Assembly (NCBI RefSeq): GCF_000515315.1
Contig: NZ_KI911562.1
Coordinates: forward strand, 1,882,501-1,946,500
Source of the DNA: Asinibacterium sp. OR53
Lineage (GTDB): Bacteria; Bacteroidota; Bacteroidia; Chitinophagales; Chitinophagaceae
Length of the DNA: 64,000 bases
Direction: 5' to 3'
Position 1 is the stretch's first letter, and every line of letters starts with the position of its first letter. Below are positions 16,320-25,180 of this stretch, piece by piece. The notes beneath the pieces are model-generated. The model was not told the origin of the DNA and did no database searches. It saw only the letters and a program-made list of their open reading frames with translations. The translations under genes and the position numbers were made by a program.

Positions 16320-18326
16320 TTATTTACTCATGGCGAGCCTGAACCCGGTGGCATTGTTGCTGAAATCCAACTCATGTCCTTCGCGGTTGGATATGCGAGA
16401 CGACCAGGATGATTGCATGAAGGAGCCGCCACGCAATACTTTTTGCGCACTTAACTCAGGGCCTATGGGATTGACACGTGTGCTATGGGAAAAATAATCC
16501 TCTGCATAATAATCACTGCACCATTCCGATACGTTGCCACTCATATCGTAAAGACCCAACGGATTTGGCTTCTTACCACCAACAGGCGATGTTTTATTGG
16601 CATTGTCTTTATACCACGCCACTTCGTTGGCATCCCTGCTGCCGGCATAGTAATATGATTTGTCTTCCAGCTTTCCACCTCTTGCGGCATATTCCCATTC
16701 GGCTTCTGTAGGCAGCCTGAATTTTTTGTTGGATAGTTTATTGAGTCGTTCAATGAAATCGTTCGCTGCTTTCCAGCTGATCATTTCAACGGGACAATTG
16801 GGACAATCCTTGAAGAAACTGGGATTATCGTCTTCCATAATCGCCGCCCAAATATGTTGTGTGAGTTCATACTTACTGATATAGAAACTATCCACTGTAA
16901 CAGCAATGGCCGGCTTTTCCCGTGTAGAACAACTCACGCCTACTTCATTGGTACAACCCATCGTAAACTGTCCGCCTTCTACCAATACCATGCTGCTGTC
17001 GAGCTCCTGCAAAGCTGCTGAAAGTGCTACCGTACCATCATCAACATCATAGTTGTTTGCTTTGAGCAGGGCCATAACTTCAGACCGGCTGCCGAATTTG
17101 GTAAGTAATACCTTGAGTTGTTTTTTCTTTTCTATCCGGCTCATGGTTGCAGGAAAGAACCGGGCTCCTTTTTCGATGAACAATTTGATCACATCAGTAT
17201 CTGCATTGATGCATGCATGCGCCAGGGGTGTGGCGTAAATCTCTTTATTTTCTGCAAACCGGGCGCCGTAATTGTTGACGCCCACGCCGTGTTCAAAGAG
17301 GTAACGAAAAACAGTTGTATCGCTTTTTACATCGAGTGCATAATCGACGATTCTTTTGCCACCAATGATCGCTTCTTCGAGGCTGTCTTTGCGGATGAAA
17401 AAGCCGATATCGCTGCTTCGCGATGCCTTTAATGCGATCTCAATATTATCGCTTAGCGGGGCCTTGCCTGCCTGAACGGCGTCAATGAATCGGTAAGATT
17501 CGTCCCTCGTGATCTTGTCCTGGTCAATTTTAATCTCTTTCAGGAAACGGTCCCGTTCATCTTTCATAGTAAAAGCTACAGCAGAATCGGAATAGTTTTT
17601 AACCAGTGACGCCAGTTGATTCTTATCGTTCAGAAAAAGATCCCTGGATTTCAATACCTGGTCTGTGATACCGCTTTCGCCTTTCCTGATCTTTATTATC
17701 AGCGTTTGCAATGCGGTTTTATCATTGAAGATTTGTTTGATCCAATCCCTGATGCGGCCCTCTGCTTCATTTAAAGAAGCAATATGTTGTTGTTTGAGCA
17801 CTTCCTGTGCTTCTTTTATCCTGCGCAATTCCTCCAGCTTTTCTTCGTGTAACTGATCATCTTTTGCTTTCTGGGCGAGCACTTCGGCCGACTTAACAGG
17901 GGAATTATCTACTTCTGGAAAAGCGATAACGATATTATGCCCTGCATCTTTATCCTGCACAACGAAAGAAGTATCGTACTGGGTACCCTGGCCATCACTG
18001 AGTGAAATGCGCATTTCATCTGAATTGTTGAGCGGGACACGTTTAGACATCCCAGCCTTGATCTTACCTGCTTCGCTCTCATTGATACTTACGTTGATGG
18101 CACTGCTTTTGCTGGCCTTGAGTACCAGGTAAGCAAATGCATCTTCTTTTTTCTCTTCATTATCATCCCGGAATTTTACCTGCGGTTTAGTACCTGTTTT
18201 TTTCTTCGAATCAGTACCTGTCTTGGTATTGGTAGGAGCTTTGATGAGCTGGGCAGCAGCATCCATGACCATCACACAGGCAGCCAGTAAGAAAATGGAT
18301 TTGAGTAAACAGCGCTTCATAAGCAT
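16320..18326 (-). CDS. Secreted ankyrin-like protein with C-terminal pseudo-FGE (SUMF1) domain
   Basis: A 668-residue exported protein. A signal peptide ends near DAAAQ (about 26). A Lys/Thr-rich low-complexity stretch and a small beta-rich domain (about 60-145) follow. A charged coiled-coil lies at about 150-200, then a helical region with ankyrin-like repeats (about 290-400: YATPLAHACINADTDVIKLFIEKGA). A formylglycine-generating-enzyme fold spans about 445-667 (GGQFTMG, FRLPTEAEWEYAARGG, NVSEWCSDYY, VLRGGSF, GFRLAM). The paired active-site cysteines of true FGE, expected just after RGGS, are replaced (MQSSWSS). The domain is therefore probably a binding module, as in GldK/GldJ relatives. 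It is the last gene of the kinase-Hsp70 operon, 9 bases after the Hsp70 gene. Confidence 0.85.
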   Translation of the reverse strand: MLMKRCLLKSIFLLAACVMVMDAAAQLIKAPTNTKTGTDSKKKTGTKPQVKFRDDNEEKKEDAFAYLVLKASKSSAINVSINESEAGKIKAGMSKRVPLNNSDEMRISLSDGQGTQYDTSFVVQDKDAGHNIVIAFPEVDNSPVKSAEVLAQKAKDDQLHEEKLEELRRIKEAQEVLKQQHIASLNEAEGRIRDWIKQIFNDKTALQTLIIKIRKGESGITDQVLKSRDLFLNDKNQLASLVKNYSDSAVAFTMKDERDRFLKEIKIDQDKITRDESYRFIDAVQAGKAPLSDNIEIALKASRSSDIGFFIRKDSLEEAIIGGKRIVDYALDVKSDTTVFRYLFEHGVGVNNYGARFAENKEIYATPLAHACINADTDVIKLFIEKGARFFPATMSRIEKKKQLKVLLTKFGSRSEVMALLKANNYDVDDGTVALSAALQELDSSMVLVEGGQFTMGCTNEVGVSCSTREKPAIAVTVDSFYISKYELTQHIWAAIMEDDNPSFFKDCPNCPVEMISWKAANDFIERLNKLSNKKFRLPTEAEWEYAARGGKLEDKSYYYAGSRDANEVAWYKDNANKTSPVGGKKPNPLGLYDMSGNVSEWCSDYYAEDYFSHSTRVNPIGPELSAQKVLRGGSFMQSSWSSRISNREGHELDFSNNATGFRLAMSK

Positions 18327-18335
18327 GCAATCGGG

Positions 18336-19856
18336 TTATAGATAATTGTTCAGGTAAATATTGTCCAGCAAGGATTTTTGTTGCAGGAAATCGTACTTGT
18401 ATCCCGATTCCTTGCGGATGAATTCGAATTTGATGTCACGGCCGTTTTCTGCATTTTTCAGTTTAATGCCAATGGTACCATTCAACCTGTTTTCCACATT
18501 CACTTCCAGCAGAAATTCTGAGACCGGTCCAAAAGGCCCTGCTTTGATAGTGCCCAGTTTGTGCAGGTCTTCCTGCGGATCCCAGAATTGACATAATTCA
18601 ATCAAAACGAAATCGGTTTTGCTGGGGTTGATGCGGTACACTTTTTTAGATGAAACAGGCAGGGGTATATTCCGGTGGATCAACAGATCGATTTGTTGCC
18701 TGTCGCTGTTCGATAATAATAAGCCGATGTTATAGGTGCTAACGCTTCTCAGTTCAATGGGTGTTACCAGCGAACTGCTGCCACTGCTGAACGAAGCGGC
18801 ATAAAGGGCTGCTCCTTTGGCCACGCTGCTCAAAGGCTGGTGATAAATGAGTTCCTGGTGCGGAGCGATCTTTTGCTTCCAGAAATTATACACCAGCTTG
18901 CTGCTGGATGTGCCGCCTATCAATACCAGCTTATTGACATCGGTAAATTGCATACCGAGGGAACGCAAACACCTGTTGACAGCCTGTTCTGTTTTGGTAA
19001 TGAGTTGGGTAGCTCTCGCAGCATAGCCTTCATAATAAAAAGTAGATTCGAAAGCATCCCTGCCTATCATGATCCATTTACTGATATTGGCAGGAGTAGC
19101 CGCATCATTCAATTCTATTTTGATGTTTTCCGCAATTTTCTGAACGCGGTTATTGGTGAGTTTATCGGAAGGGAAGGGCACGCCAAACGCTTTCTCATAG
19201 TCGGCCCGGATGGTTTCCTGTACGATCTCATCAAACTCTTTTCCACCTAATTTGTTTACACCGTCTTTGGCAATCACATTCAGCTGTGTGCCCGATTTGG
19301 TGATGAGTGTAAGGTCGAATGTGCCGCCGCCAAAATCATAAATGAGTATGATCTCTTCGTCTATTTTTTTATTACTGCTCCCATAAAACAGCGCTGCGGC
19401 CACGGGCTCTTCCACGATGGCGCTGAGCTCCAGTTCGGCCAGCCTGGCGGCTTCAATGACAGATTTCCTTTGCACATCGTTGTAATGGGCAGGCACCGTG
19501 ATCACAGCCTGCTTGAAACCATCGGGCAGGTACAGCTCCGCATCGTTCTTCACTTTTCGAATGATCAACGAAGCTACTGTTTCACTGAACCAGGCATTGT
19601 TGTCATCGTCGAAATAAACCGGGTCCTGCGTTCCGAAACTTCTTTTGAAATAGGAGATGATCTGTTTATCCGGCAATGATTCGTAAAGACTTTCTGCAAA
19701 GCCACCCGCATAAGCCCGGTTCCCTTCAATGATGGCAATGGAAGGTGTGATCTGCTGGTCTTTGTTGTTGGCGTCGGGTATCAGCACAGGGCTTCCATCC
19801 CTGCTGAGGGTGGCGGCTACTGTATTGCTGGTTCCCAGGTCAATGCCCAATACCAT
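18336..19856 (-). CDS. Hsp70-family protein, short form
   Basis: A 506-residue Hsp70. The actin-like ATPase is complete: phosphate-1 GIDLGTSNT (4-12), VPAHYNDVQRKSV, phosphate-2 IYDFGGGTFDLTLI and adenosine motif LIGGTSSSKLV. After about residue 380 only a short beta-sandwich-like part remains and the helical lid of DnaK is missing, so it is about 130 residues shorter than DnaK. Its genomic partners (kinase, PP2C, FHA) differ from the dnaK-dnaJ-grpE context. This is therefore a specialised Hsp70, perhaps acting on operon partners. It starts 2 bases after the upstream coiled-coil gene and is followed after 9 bases by the secreted pseudo-FGE gene. Confidence 0.9.
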   Translation of the reverse strand: MVLGIDLGTSNTVAATLSRDGSPVLIPDANNKDQQITPSIAIIEGNRAYAGGFAESLYESLPDKQIISYFKRSFGTQDPVYFDDDNNAWFSETVASLIIRKVKNDAELYLPDGFKQAVITVPAHYNDVQRKSVIEAARLAELELSAIVEEPVAAALFYGSSNKKIDEEIILIYDFGGGTFDLTLITKSGTQLNVIAKDGVNKLGGKEFDEIVQETIRADYEKAFGVPFPSDKLTNNRVQKIAENIKIELNDAATPANISKWIMIGRDAFESTFYYEGYAARATQLITKTEQAVNRCLRSLGMQFTDVNKLVLIGGTSSSKLVYNFWKQKIAPHQELIYHQPLSSVAKGAALYAASFSSGSSSLVTPIELRSVSTYNIGLLLSNSDRQQIDLLIHRNIPLPVSSKKVYRINPSKTDFVLIELCQFWDPQEDLHKLGTIKAGPFGPVSEFLLEVNVENRLNGTIGIKLKNAENGRDIKFEFIRKESGYKYDFLQQKSLLDNIYLNNYL

Positions 19857-19858
19857 GG

Positions 19859-21538
19859 CTAAAGTTTTAGATCTTTTTCAATTGCTGTTACCATATTGTT
19901 GTACTGAACAACAAGTTTGTCCCGAACCTGTGTAGCTGCCTGCACATTGCGCAGTAGCAGGTCCACACTCATTTGCTGTTTCGCCTGTTGTTTTTTTTCT
20001 TCATGCATCCGGTTGGCTTTTTGCAACTGTGCCTCCCGGATATTTTTCTCTATTTGCTGGCCGATGTTCTGGTTAGTGTCTACCAGCCACCGGGCAATAT
20101 GCGAGGTCCAGTCCTGACTGCTGTCGCTGAACATGCGTTTTGCTTCTTGTTGCAATAATTCTTTGGCTTTGTTCAGTTCTTTTTGAAATTCTTCTGCTCT
20201 CCTTTTGGGAATGCGTTTGCGTAAGTCGGATATGCCATAACCGATCAACGCCAGGGATATCAGGCCTGTACTCACTTTAACCCACATGGCCATGTGCTTG
20301 AACAGGCTCATGTCGCCAGCTGTTGCAATTACCGAGAGCGGCGCCAGCAATCCGCCGATCACCACTGTTAGTCCTGTATAATCTTTCAGCGCTACCAAAT
20401 ATTCCATGGTACCTTTTTTAACGAGCTCACCGGTATAGGCTTTATTCATGTAGCAGAAAGAATGAATGGCCTGTTCTTTATCGGGGAAGAGGGGATAAAT
20501 CCCCTCAGGATTCACCGGTTTAATACCCTTGCTCCTGAGCTGTATGTTCGCCTGTGTGAGCATATCTTCAAAAGAACTTTTGATGAAAGCTTCGTCTTTG
20601 CCTAGTTCAGTCCTGATATTGGCCGATACAGTAGCAATAAATTGTTCCTGGAAATCTTTAGGGATAGATGCATCCAGCTTCTCTTTTTTCTCCGCTACCG
20701 TTTTTTGTTCCAGTTCTGTGAGGCGATTGCTTTGTTCAACGGCCACCATAGAAAAGCGGCCTGTATTGGGTTTGTTGAGGTCTTCGTATTTGGCAGTATA
20801 ACTTTTTTCCAGTTCTTGTGCGGTTTTCCGGATGAGTTGCCTGAGGTTGATGGTCAGCTCGCTGTTGTTGAGCGCTTCCTCTTCTTTCCGTGTGATATGG
20901 GTATTCTGACTAACCAGTAGCTTACGGGTTTGCGCGGCCCTGGTTTCTGATGCCAGTATCTCATCTAAAAACAGGAAGGCTGGCTTTATGCTGTTGAGAC
21001 AGGATAGTTTTTGCAGCTGCTCAAGTGAGGCCGGAGGAATAACAGCGAGAATAGTTGAAAGGTGTCCGCTATTCACTTTTTCCGGCGGCAGGAAAAAAGT
21101 CTTGACCGATTGATCCTGTTGACCGATGAGGTTTTGAATGTTGCGGGTGTTACCCAACAGGTCAACCAGGAACATAGCCCGGTAATCATTTTTTTCTTTT
21201 TTGAAATAACGGACCAGTGCATCACACTCCTGCATGGCTTCATCCCAGATGATGAATGCGATGGAGGGGATCGGGTCTTCAAAAACGCGCACCGTATAAT
21301 TGAGTTCGTTTTTGATCAGGAGTTTATAAGGAGCTTCATTTTCCTGAAGTGCCTGCATGATTTTTTTGCCTGCTACGGTGGCATTGGTGCAACAGAACAG
21401 GTCGATATGAAAAATGGTGTTGTCGGCAATGCGCCTGATTTTCCGGCCAGACTCTTCCAGGAAACCGGCGAAGCTGGACACAGGTAATTCCTTCAGTAAT
21501 TCATTGAAACCATCAGCGATATGAAGCAGTTCTTTCAT
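19859..21538 (-). CDS. Unrecognised two-TM coiled-coil protein of the kinase/Hsp70 operon
   Basis: A 559-residue protein whose family I do not recognise. Residues 1-200 look like a mixed alpha/beta domain with hydrophobic strands (PSIAFIIWDE, YRAMFLVDLLGN) but no P-loop or other nucleotide motif. Residues about 215-340 are charged helices. Two hydrophobic segments, 388-407 and 418-436, are likely transmembrane helices followed by a basic stop (LRKRIPKRR). Residues 445-559 are highly charged and glutamine-rich, predicted coiled coil. Both soluble parts are probably cytoplasmic. Its position 2 bases before the Hsp70 gene suggests a membrane-anchored partner, such as a client, adaptor or exchange factor for that Hsp70 (inference). 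Confidence 0.8.
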   Translation of the reverse strand: MKELLHIADGFNELLKELPVSSFAGFLEESGRKIRRIADNTIFHIDLFCCTNATVAGKKIMQALQENEAPYKLLIKNELNYTVRVFEDPIPSIAFIIWDEAMQECDALVRYFKKEKNDYRAMFLVDLLGNTRNIQNLIGQQDQSVKTFFLPPEKVNSGHLSTILAVIPPASLEQLQKLSCLNSIKPAFLFLDEILASETRAAQTRKLLVSQNTHITRKEEEALNNSELTINLRQLIRKTAQELEKSYTAKYEDLNKPNTGRFSMVAVEQSNRLTELEQKTVAEKKEKLDASIPKDFQEQFIATVSANIRTELGKDEAFIKSSFEDMLTQANIQLRSKGIKPVNPEGIYPLFPDKEQAIHSFCYMNKAYTGELVKKGTMEYLVALKDYTGLTVVIGGLLAPLSVIATAGDMSLFKHMAMWVKVSTGLISLALIGYGISDLRKRIPKRRAEEFQKELNKAKELLQQEAKRMFSDSSQDWTSHIARWLVDTNQNIGQQIEKNIREAQLQKANRMHEEKKQQAKQQMSVDLLLRNVQAATQVRDKLVVQYNNMVTAIEKDLKL

Positions 21539-21550
21539 GATACCTGTTGT

Positions 21551-22204
21551 TTAGAATACATCGATCACCACCGTTTTCATGTACTCGCTTTCTTCCACCT
21601 CCTGCACAATTTTATGTATGCTGGTATTATTCAACCGGATGATCAGTTTGGTAACGCCCACCTGTATGGTATCGTTATGTCCGATCGTTACTTTCTGTTC
21701 GATCCTTTGGCTGTTGCCATTGATATAGGTGCCGTTTTTGCTGGGCTTGCCTCCATTGCCGGTTGCATCATCGCTGATTACAATCTGCAAAGGATCTACA
21801 TTGGTTACTTCAAGCAATGCATGTGTTCTGCTTACATAAGGATCGTCATCCAGTACAATGGTAGGACTGCCGGGCTGCGAATTCCTGCCAATGTAATTCT
21901 TGCCATAATACAGGGGAAAGGTTTTGGCAGATTGATTCTCTGTATGACGGATCAGCCAACCGATCTCTGTTTTAGCGGCAGTTGATGCTGGTTTCGCTTC
22001 AGATCCTTTTGCCCCAATGAACTCTGCCCTCATCTGCTTTACTTTTTCGGTATTGGCAATGTGCAGCTGACGCAGGAATTCATTCGGTGCATTTTCAGAA
22101 AGGCGCTGAAAATAAGCGAGCTTATCGTTCAGGCGCACACGGATATCGGCATCAGAAGCCGACTCGGGTAGCTCTAAAAATTCGAGTACTTCGTTTCTTG
22201 TCAT
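21551..22204 (-). CDS. FHA-domain phosphothreonine-binding protein
   Basis: A 217-residue cytoplasmic protein. The C-terminal half is an FHA domain (about 97-192) with all key residues: G106-R107, S125-x-x-H128 and N157-G158 in KNGTYING. FHA domains bind phosphothreonine, and a Ser/Thr kinase is encoded two genes upstream. The N-terminal 65 residues are helical. The segment ELPESASDADIRVRLNDKLA loosely recalls the start of a J-domain, but the essential HPD tripeptide is missing. The start MTRNEVLEF is preferred over an ATG 24 bases upstream. It lies between PP2C (41-base gap) and the coiled-coil gene (12-base gap). Confidence 0.9.
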   Translation of the reverse strand: MTRNEVLEFLELPESASDADIRVRLNDKLAYFQRLSENAPNEFLRQLHIANTEKVKQMRAEFIGAKGSEAKPASTAAKTEIGWLIRHTENQSAKTFPLYYGKNYIGRNSQPGSPTIVLDDDPYVSRTHALLEVTNVDPLQIVISDDATGNGGKPSKNGTYINGNSQRIEQKVTIGHNDTIQVGVTKLIIRLNNTSIHKIVQEVEESEYMKTVVIDVF

Positions 22205-22245
22205 AATCACAGTATTTAATGGCCACACGATTCCCTGTTACAGGA

Positions 22246-23211
22246 TCAATGGGGCTTGCCAGGTTGTTCTGCAACAGAATCTTGTTGCACCGCCTCCTTT
22301 TTCTGCGGGTGTATCATCATAATTGATTTACTGGTATCTGGCTTCATAGGGGAGGAAATCTGTGTATGTTGGTTGCCCGATGATCGCTGGTATGCATACC
22401 AGCCTCCTGCTATCAATAATAACAGGAGTAAAACGGGAAATAACCTGCTTTTTGCGGCAACCTTTTTTTTCAGGCTGTTTATGTGCAGGAGGTGCATAGA
22501 ATAATTGTCCTTTGTGTTGTTGCGGCAAAGCGCATCTATGACCTCGCTGTAATTACTAACGGGGTTATAAGGAAATAATATTGTTGCAAAGTGATCTTCT
22601 GTGAATTGCTCCATCAGTCCGTCTGTGCAAAGCAGGAACCAATCATCTTCCCTGATATCGCTGAGCACGGTATAAGTAATATCGGATGGATGTGTATGTG
22701 TACTCAGGCTGCGGGTGATAACATTCCGCTGCGGATGCACGAGGGCTTCTTTTTCTGTGATCACGCCTTGTGCAACCAGTGTGGCTACCAGTGAATGGTC
22801 TTTGCTTTTATAAACGGGGATGCCGTTACGAAGCTGGTATATCTTGCTATCGCCACACCAGGCGATATAAGCATTGTGCTGACTGAAGAGCAACAAAGCA
22901 AGCGTGGTACTGGTAGTAGCAGCCGCAGGATGGACAAGAATGTAATCGTGTGCCTGCTGCTGAAAGGAGGCCAGCGCTTCATCGAGTTTATTTTTGAAAG
23001 CCTGCTCAGAATCGACCACAGCTGTGGCCAATACGTTATAATAACAACGGGTGGCTATATCAGAAGCCACTTCGCCAAAACTGCTGCCTCCGACACCATC
23101 GCATACAATGAACAATGGGATATCCTGTGGCAGGTAACGCTTAGGAAGAATGGCGTCTTCCAGGTTTTTTCTGCCACCGATTTCATTCAATGTGAATGCC
23201 CTGATGTTCAT
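22246..23211 (-). CDS. PP2C-family Ser/Thr phosphatase with C-terminal membrane anchor
   Basis: A 321-residue protein with a PP2C domain at about 1-240. Metal-binding motifs are CDGVGG (37-42), AWCGDSKIY (about 116-124) and the catalytic-core CTDGLME (about 199). The N-terminal RKNLEDA corresponds to the family's RxxNED motif. One transmembrane helix (about 252-270: LFPVLLLLLLIAGGWYAY) is followed by a 50-residue polar tail that would be periplasmic. It presumably reverses phosphorylation by the kinase encoded 15 bases upstream. The kinase-phosphatase pairing in one operon is common in bacteria. Confidence 0.93.
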   Translation of the reverse strand: MNIRAFTLNEIGGRKNLEDAILPKRYLPQDIPLFIVCDGVGGSSFGEVASDIATRCYYNVLATAVVDSEQAFKNKLDEALASFQQQAHDYILVHPAAATTSTTLALLLFSQHNAYIAWCGDSKIYQLRNGIPVYKSKDHSLVATLVAQGVITEKEALVHPQRNVITRSLSTHTHPSDITYTVLSDIREDDWFLLCTDGLMEQFTEDHFATILFPYNPVSNYSEVIDALCRNNTKDNYSMHLLHINSLKKKVAAKSRLFPVLLLLLLIAGGWYAYQRSSGNQHTQISSPMKPDTSKSIMMIHPQKKEAVQQDSVAEQPGKPH

Positions 23212-23226
23212 TGTTAGGAATTGTTT

Positions 23227-25113
23227 TTATTCAGCGGGATCTGCTGCCAGCCTGAACCCGATGTTTTTATTTCTTTTGCTCATTACTTCTGCATTGCGTG
23301 CTTTGGCATGAACAAAAAAGATATCATTCTCATAATCGCCGCCCCGCAACACTTTTCCCTGCATGGGCGATGGTTGCAGGTACGGGCCATACCAATCTTC
23401 ACACCACTCATACACATTGCCCAGCATATCGTAGATGCCATAAGCATTCGCCTGCCGGGTACCCACCTGGTGCGCTTTTTTGTTGGAATTTGTAACATTC
23501 CAACTGACAGTATTCAATGCAGTTTGTTCTTCCGAAGCAGCATTCAACGCTGCAAATTCCCATTCTACATCGGCAGGTAAGCGGAATTGTTTGAAAGGGA
23601 ATGTTTTGCCTTGTGCTTTCATTGCCGATAACAGTTTGTTGAGTTGCGCAATGAAAGCTTTCGCATCTTCCCAGGAAATACTGTCGGCCGGGAAGAGCGA
23701 CAGGCTGCTGTCTGTGTACCTGTTGTCTTTCATGATCGTTTTCCACTCAGCCTGTGTCAGCTCATAGGCATCGAGCAGGAAGGGTTTTACTGTAACAGAA
23801 TGCTCCGGGCCATCGAGGTTTCGTTTGGGGTCATTGGTGCCCATGGTAAAACTGCCTCCCTGGATATATTTCATAGCCGAAGCCAGTGCAGACAATACCT
23901 GTTCCTGTTTTGTATCTGCTATGGATTTATTGATAAGATTGCCTGGTGCAAAATATTTGCTGTATGCCCAGTATCCGAATCCCGCCATTGCGAGTACTAT
24001 CACTATTGAAAACAACACGGTCCCTGTTTTTTTCTTTTTAACAGGTACTGTTTCCTGTTCTTTCGGCTTCTTTGTTTTCACAGTAGTCACTGCGCCATTG
24101 CTTTCATCCGGCACGATATGTTCGGCGGTCTTTTTTTTGCCTGCCTGCTTTTTACTTTTTGCAATATGAGTGGCAACCGGCATGGAAATTTCCAGCGTTT
24201 CATCATTGGAATCAATAGAAGTGCCAACAAAATGCAGCAACGCTGTGGATTGATCCTGCTGGTTTTTGAAAAGACCGATCAGTTCATCGATGTTGCTGGT
24301 CCGTTTGTTGGCATCGGAAACAATGCATTTGCGCAGTACCGACCTGAAAGGCTCTTCCAGTTTATCCAACCTATCACCAATGCCTTCAGCATTGACGATC
24401 TTAGATATCATTTGCGCGGCCGATGTATCGCCTGAACGGGAACCAAAAAGCATATTGCCCGTGAGCAGGTAATAGGCAGTAACACCAAAAGCCCAGATAT
24501 CTACATTATAACTGATCTTTTTATTGATGCCATATTTTTCCGGGTTGAATTGCTCGGGCGCCATGTATTCAATAGTACCCAGGAGTATGGAGGCGCTGGC
24601 CTGGCTGGAATCGGCATTCTTGCTGATACCAAAGTCGGCGATCTTGGCCACCAGCCTGTTCTGCTTATCCCGTCCCAGCAGGATATTCTGCGGCTTAATG
24701 TCGCGATGGATCATGCCCTCGTTGTGCAGGTATTTCAATCCCTCCAATACATCAATCAACAATTTTTTGAGTTGCTCGGTGGTGAGTGGATGCTGGCTCA
24801 TATAGGTCTTGAGCTGACCTTCCTGCACAAATTCCATTACACCGATCTGCACATCTTCTTCCTGGCCATGCAAATTGCGGCTGGCCAGGGTTTCCACGCC
24901 ATAATATTTAACGATGTTGGGATGAGATAAAGTGATGGCTTTTTTGATCTCGTTGATGATGGTGTACTTGTTAGACTGCTCCTGCGGATGGAAGAACTTC
25001 AAAGCCACCGTCATTTCCAGTATCTTGTCATACGCTTTGTAAACGGTAGCAAAGCCACCTTTCCCCAGCAGATCCATTTGTGGATCATAGACGTATTTGT
25101 TCAGTATTTCCAT
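23227..25113 (-). CDS. Transmembrane Ser/Thr protein kinase with C-terminal pseudo-FGE (SUMF1) domain
   Basis: A 628-residue protein. The Hanks-type kinase (about 7-290) is complete: GKGGFATVYK (17-26), Lys39 in VALKFF, HRDIKPQN with the catalytic Asp at 138, DFG at 160-162 and APE at 185-187. The Arg before the catalytic Asp marks an RD kinase activated by loop phosphorylation. A charged juxtamembrane stretch (about 325-370) leads to one transmembrane helix (about 372-393). An FGE-like domain follows (about 412-627: GGSFTMGTNDP, FRLPADVEWEFAAL, NVYEWCEDWY, VLRGGDY). The FGE cysteines are absent (RGGDYENDIFFV), so it is probably a periplasmic ligand-binding sensor. It is the first gene of the six-gene operon. 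Confidence 0.93.
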   Translation of the reverse strand: MEILNKYVYDPQMDLLGKGGFATVYKAYDKILEMTVALKFFHPQEQSNKYTIINEIKKAITLSHPNIVKYYGVETLASRNLHGQEEDVQIGVMEFVQEGQLKTYMSQHPLTTEQLKKLLIDVLEGLKYLHNEGMIHRDIKPQNILLGRDKQNRLVAKIADFGISKNADSSQASASILLGTIEYMAPEQFNPEKYGINKKISYNVDIWAFGVTAYYLLTGNMLFGSRSGDTSAAQMISKIVNAEGIGDRLDKLEEPFRSVLRKCIVSDANKRTSNIDELIGLFKNQQDQSTALLHFVGTSIDSNDETLEISMPVATHIAKSKKQAGKKKTAEHIVPDESNGAVTTVKTKKPKEQETVPVKKKKTGTVLFSIVIVLAMAGFGYWAYSKYFAPGNLINKSIADTKQEQVLSALASAMKYIQGGSFTMGTNDPKRNLDGPEHSVTVKPFLLDAYELTQAEWKTIMKDNRYTDSSLSLFPADSISWEDAKAFIAQLNKLLSAMKAQGKTFPFKQFRLPADVEWEFAALNAASEEQTALNTVSWNVTNSNKKAHQVGTRQANAYGIYDMLGNVYEWCEDWYGPYLQPSPMQGKVLRGGDYENDIFFVHAKARNAEVMSKRNKNIGFRLAADPAE

Positions 25114-25180
25114 GCGGTCTAAGCAGTATTTAAATATACTCTTTTACGCTTAGAATACCATAGGGGAAAACCCTTACATA

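Noticed and set aside
16320..25113. Type VI secretion regulatory cluster (PpkA/PppA/Fha)
   Set aside because: The triad is similar, but no Tss, Hcp, VgrG or ClpV-type gene is present in the window.
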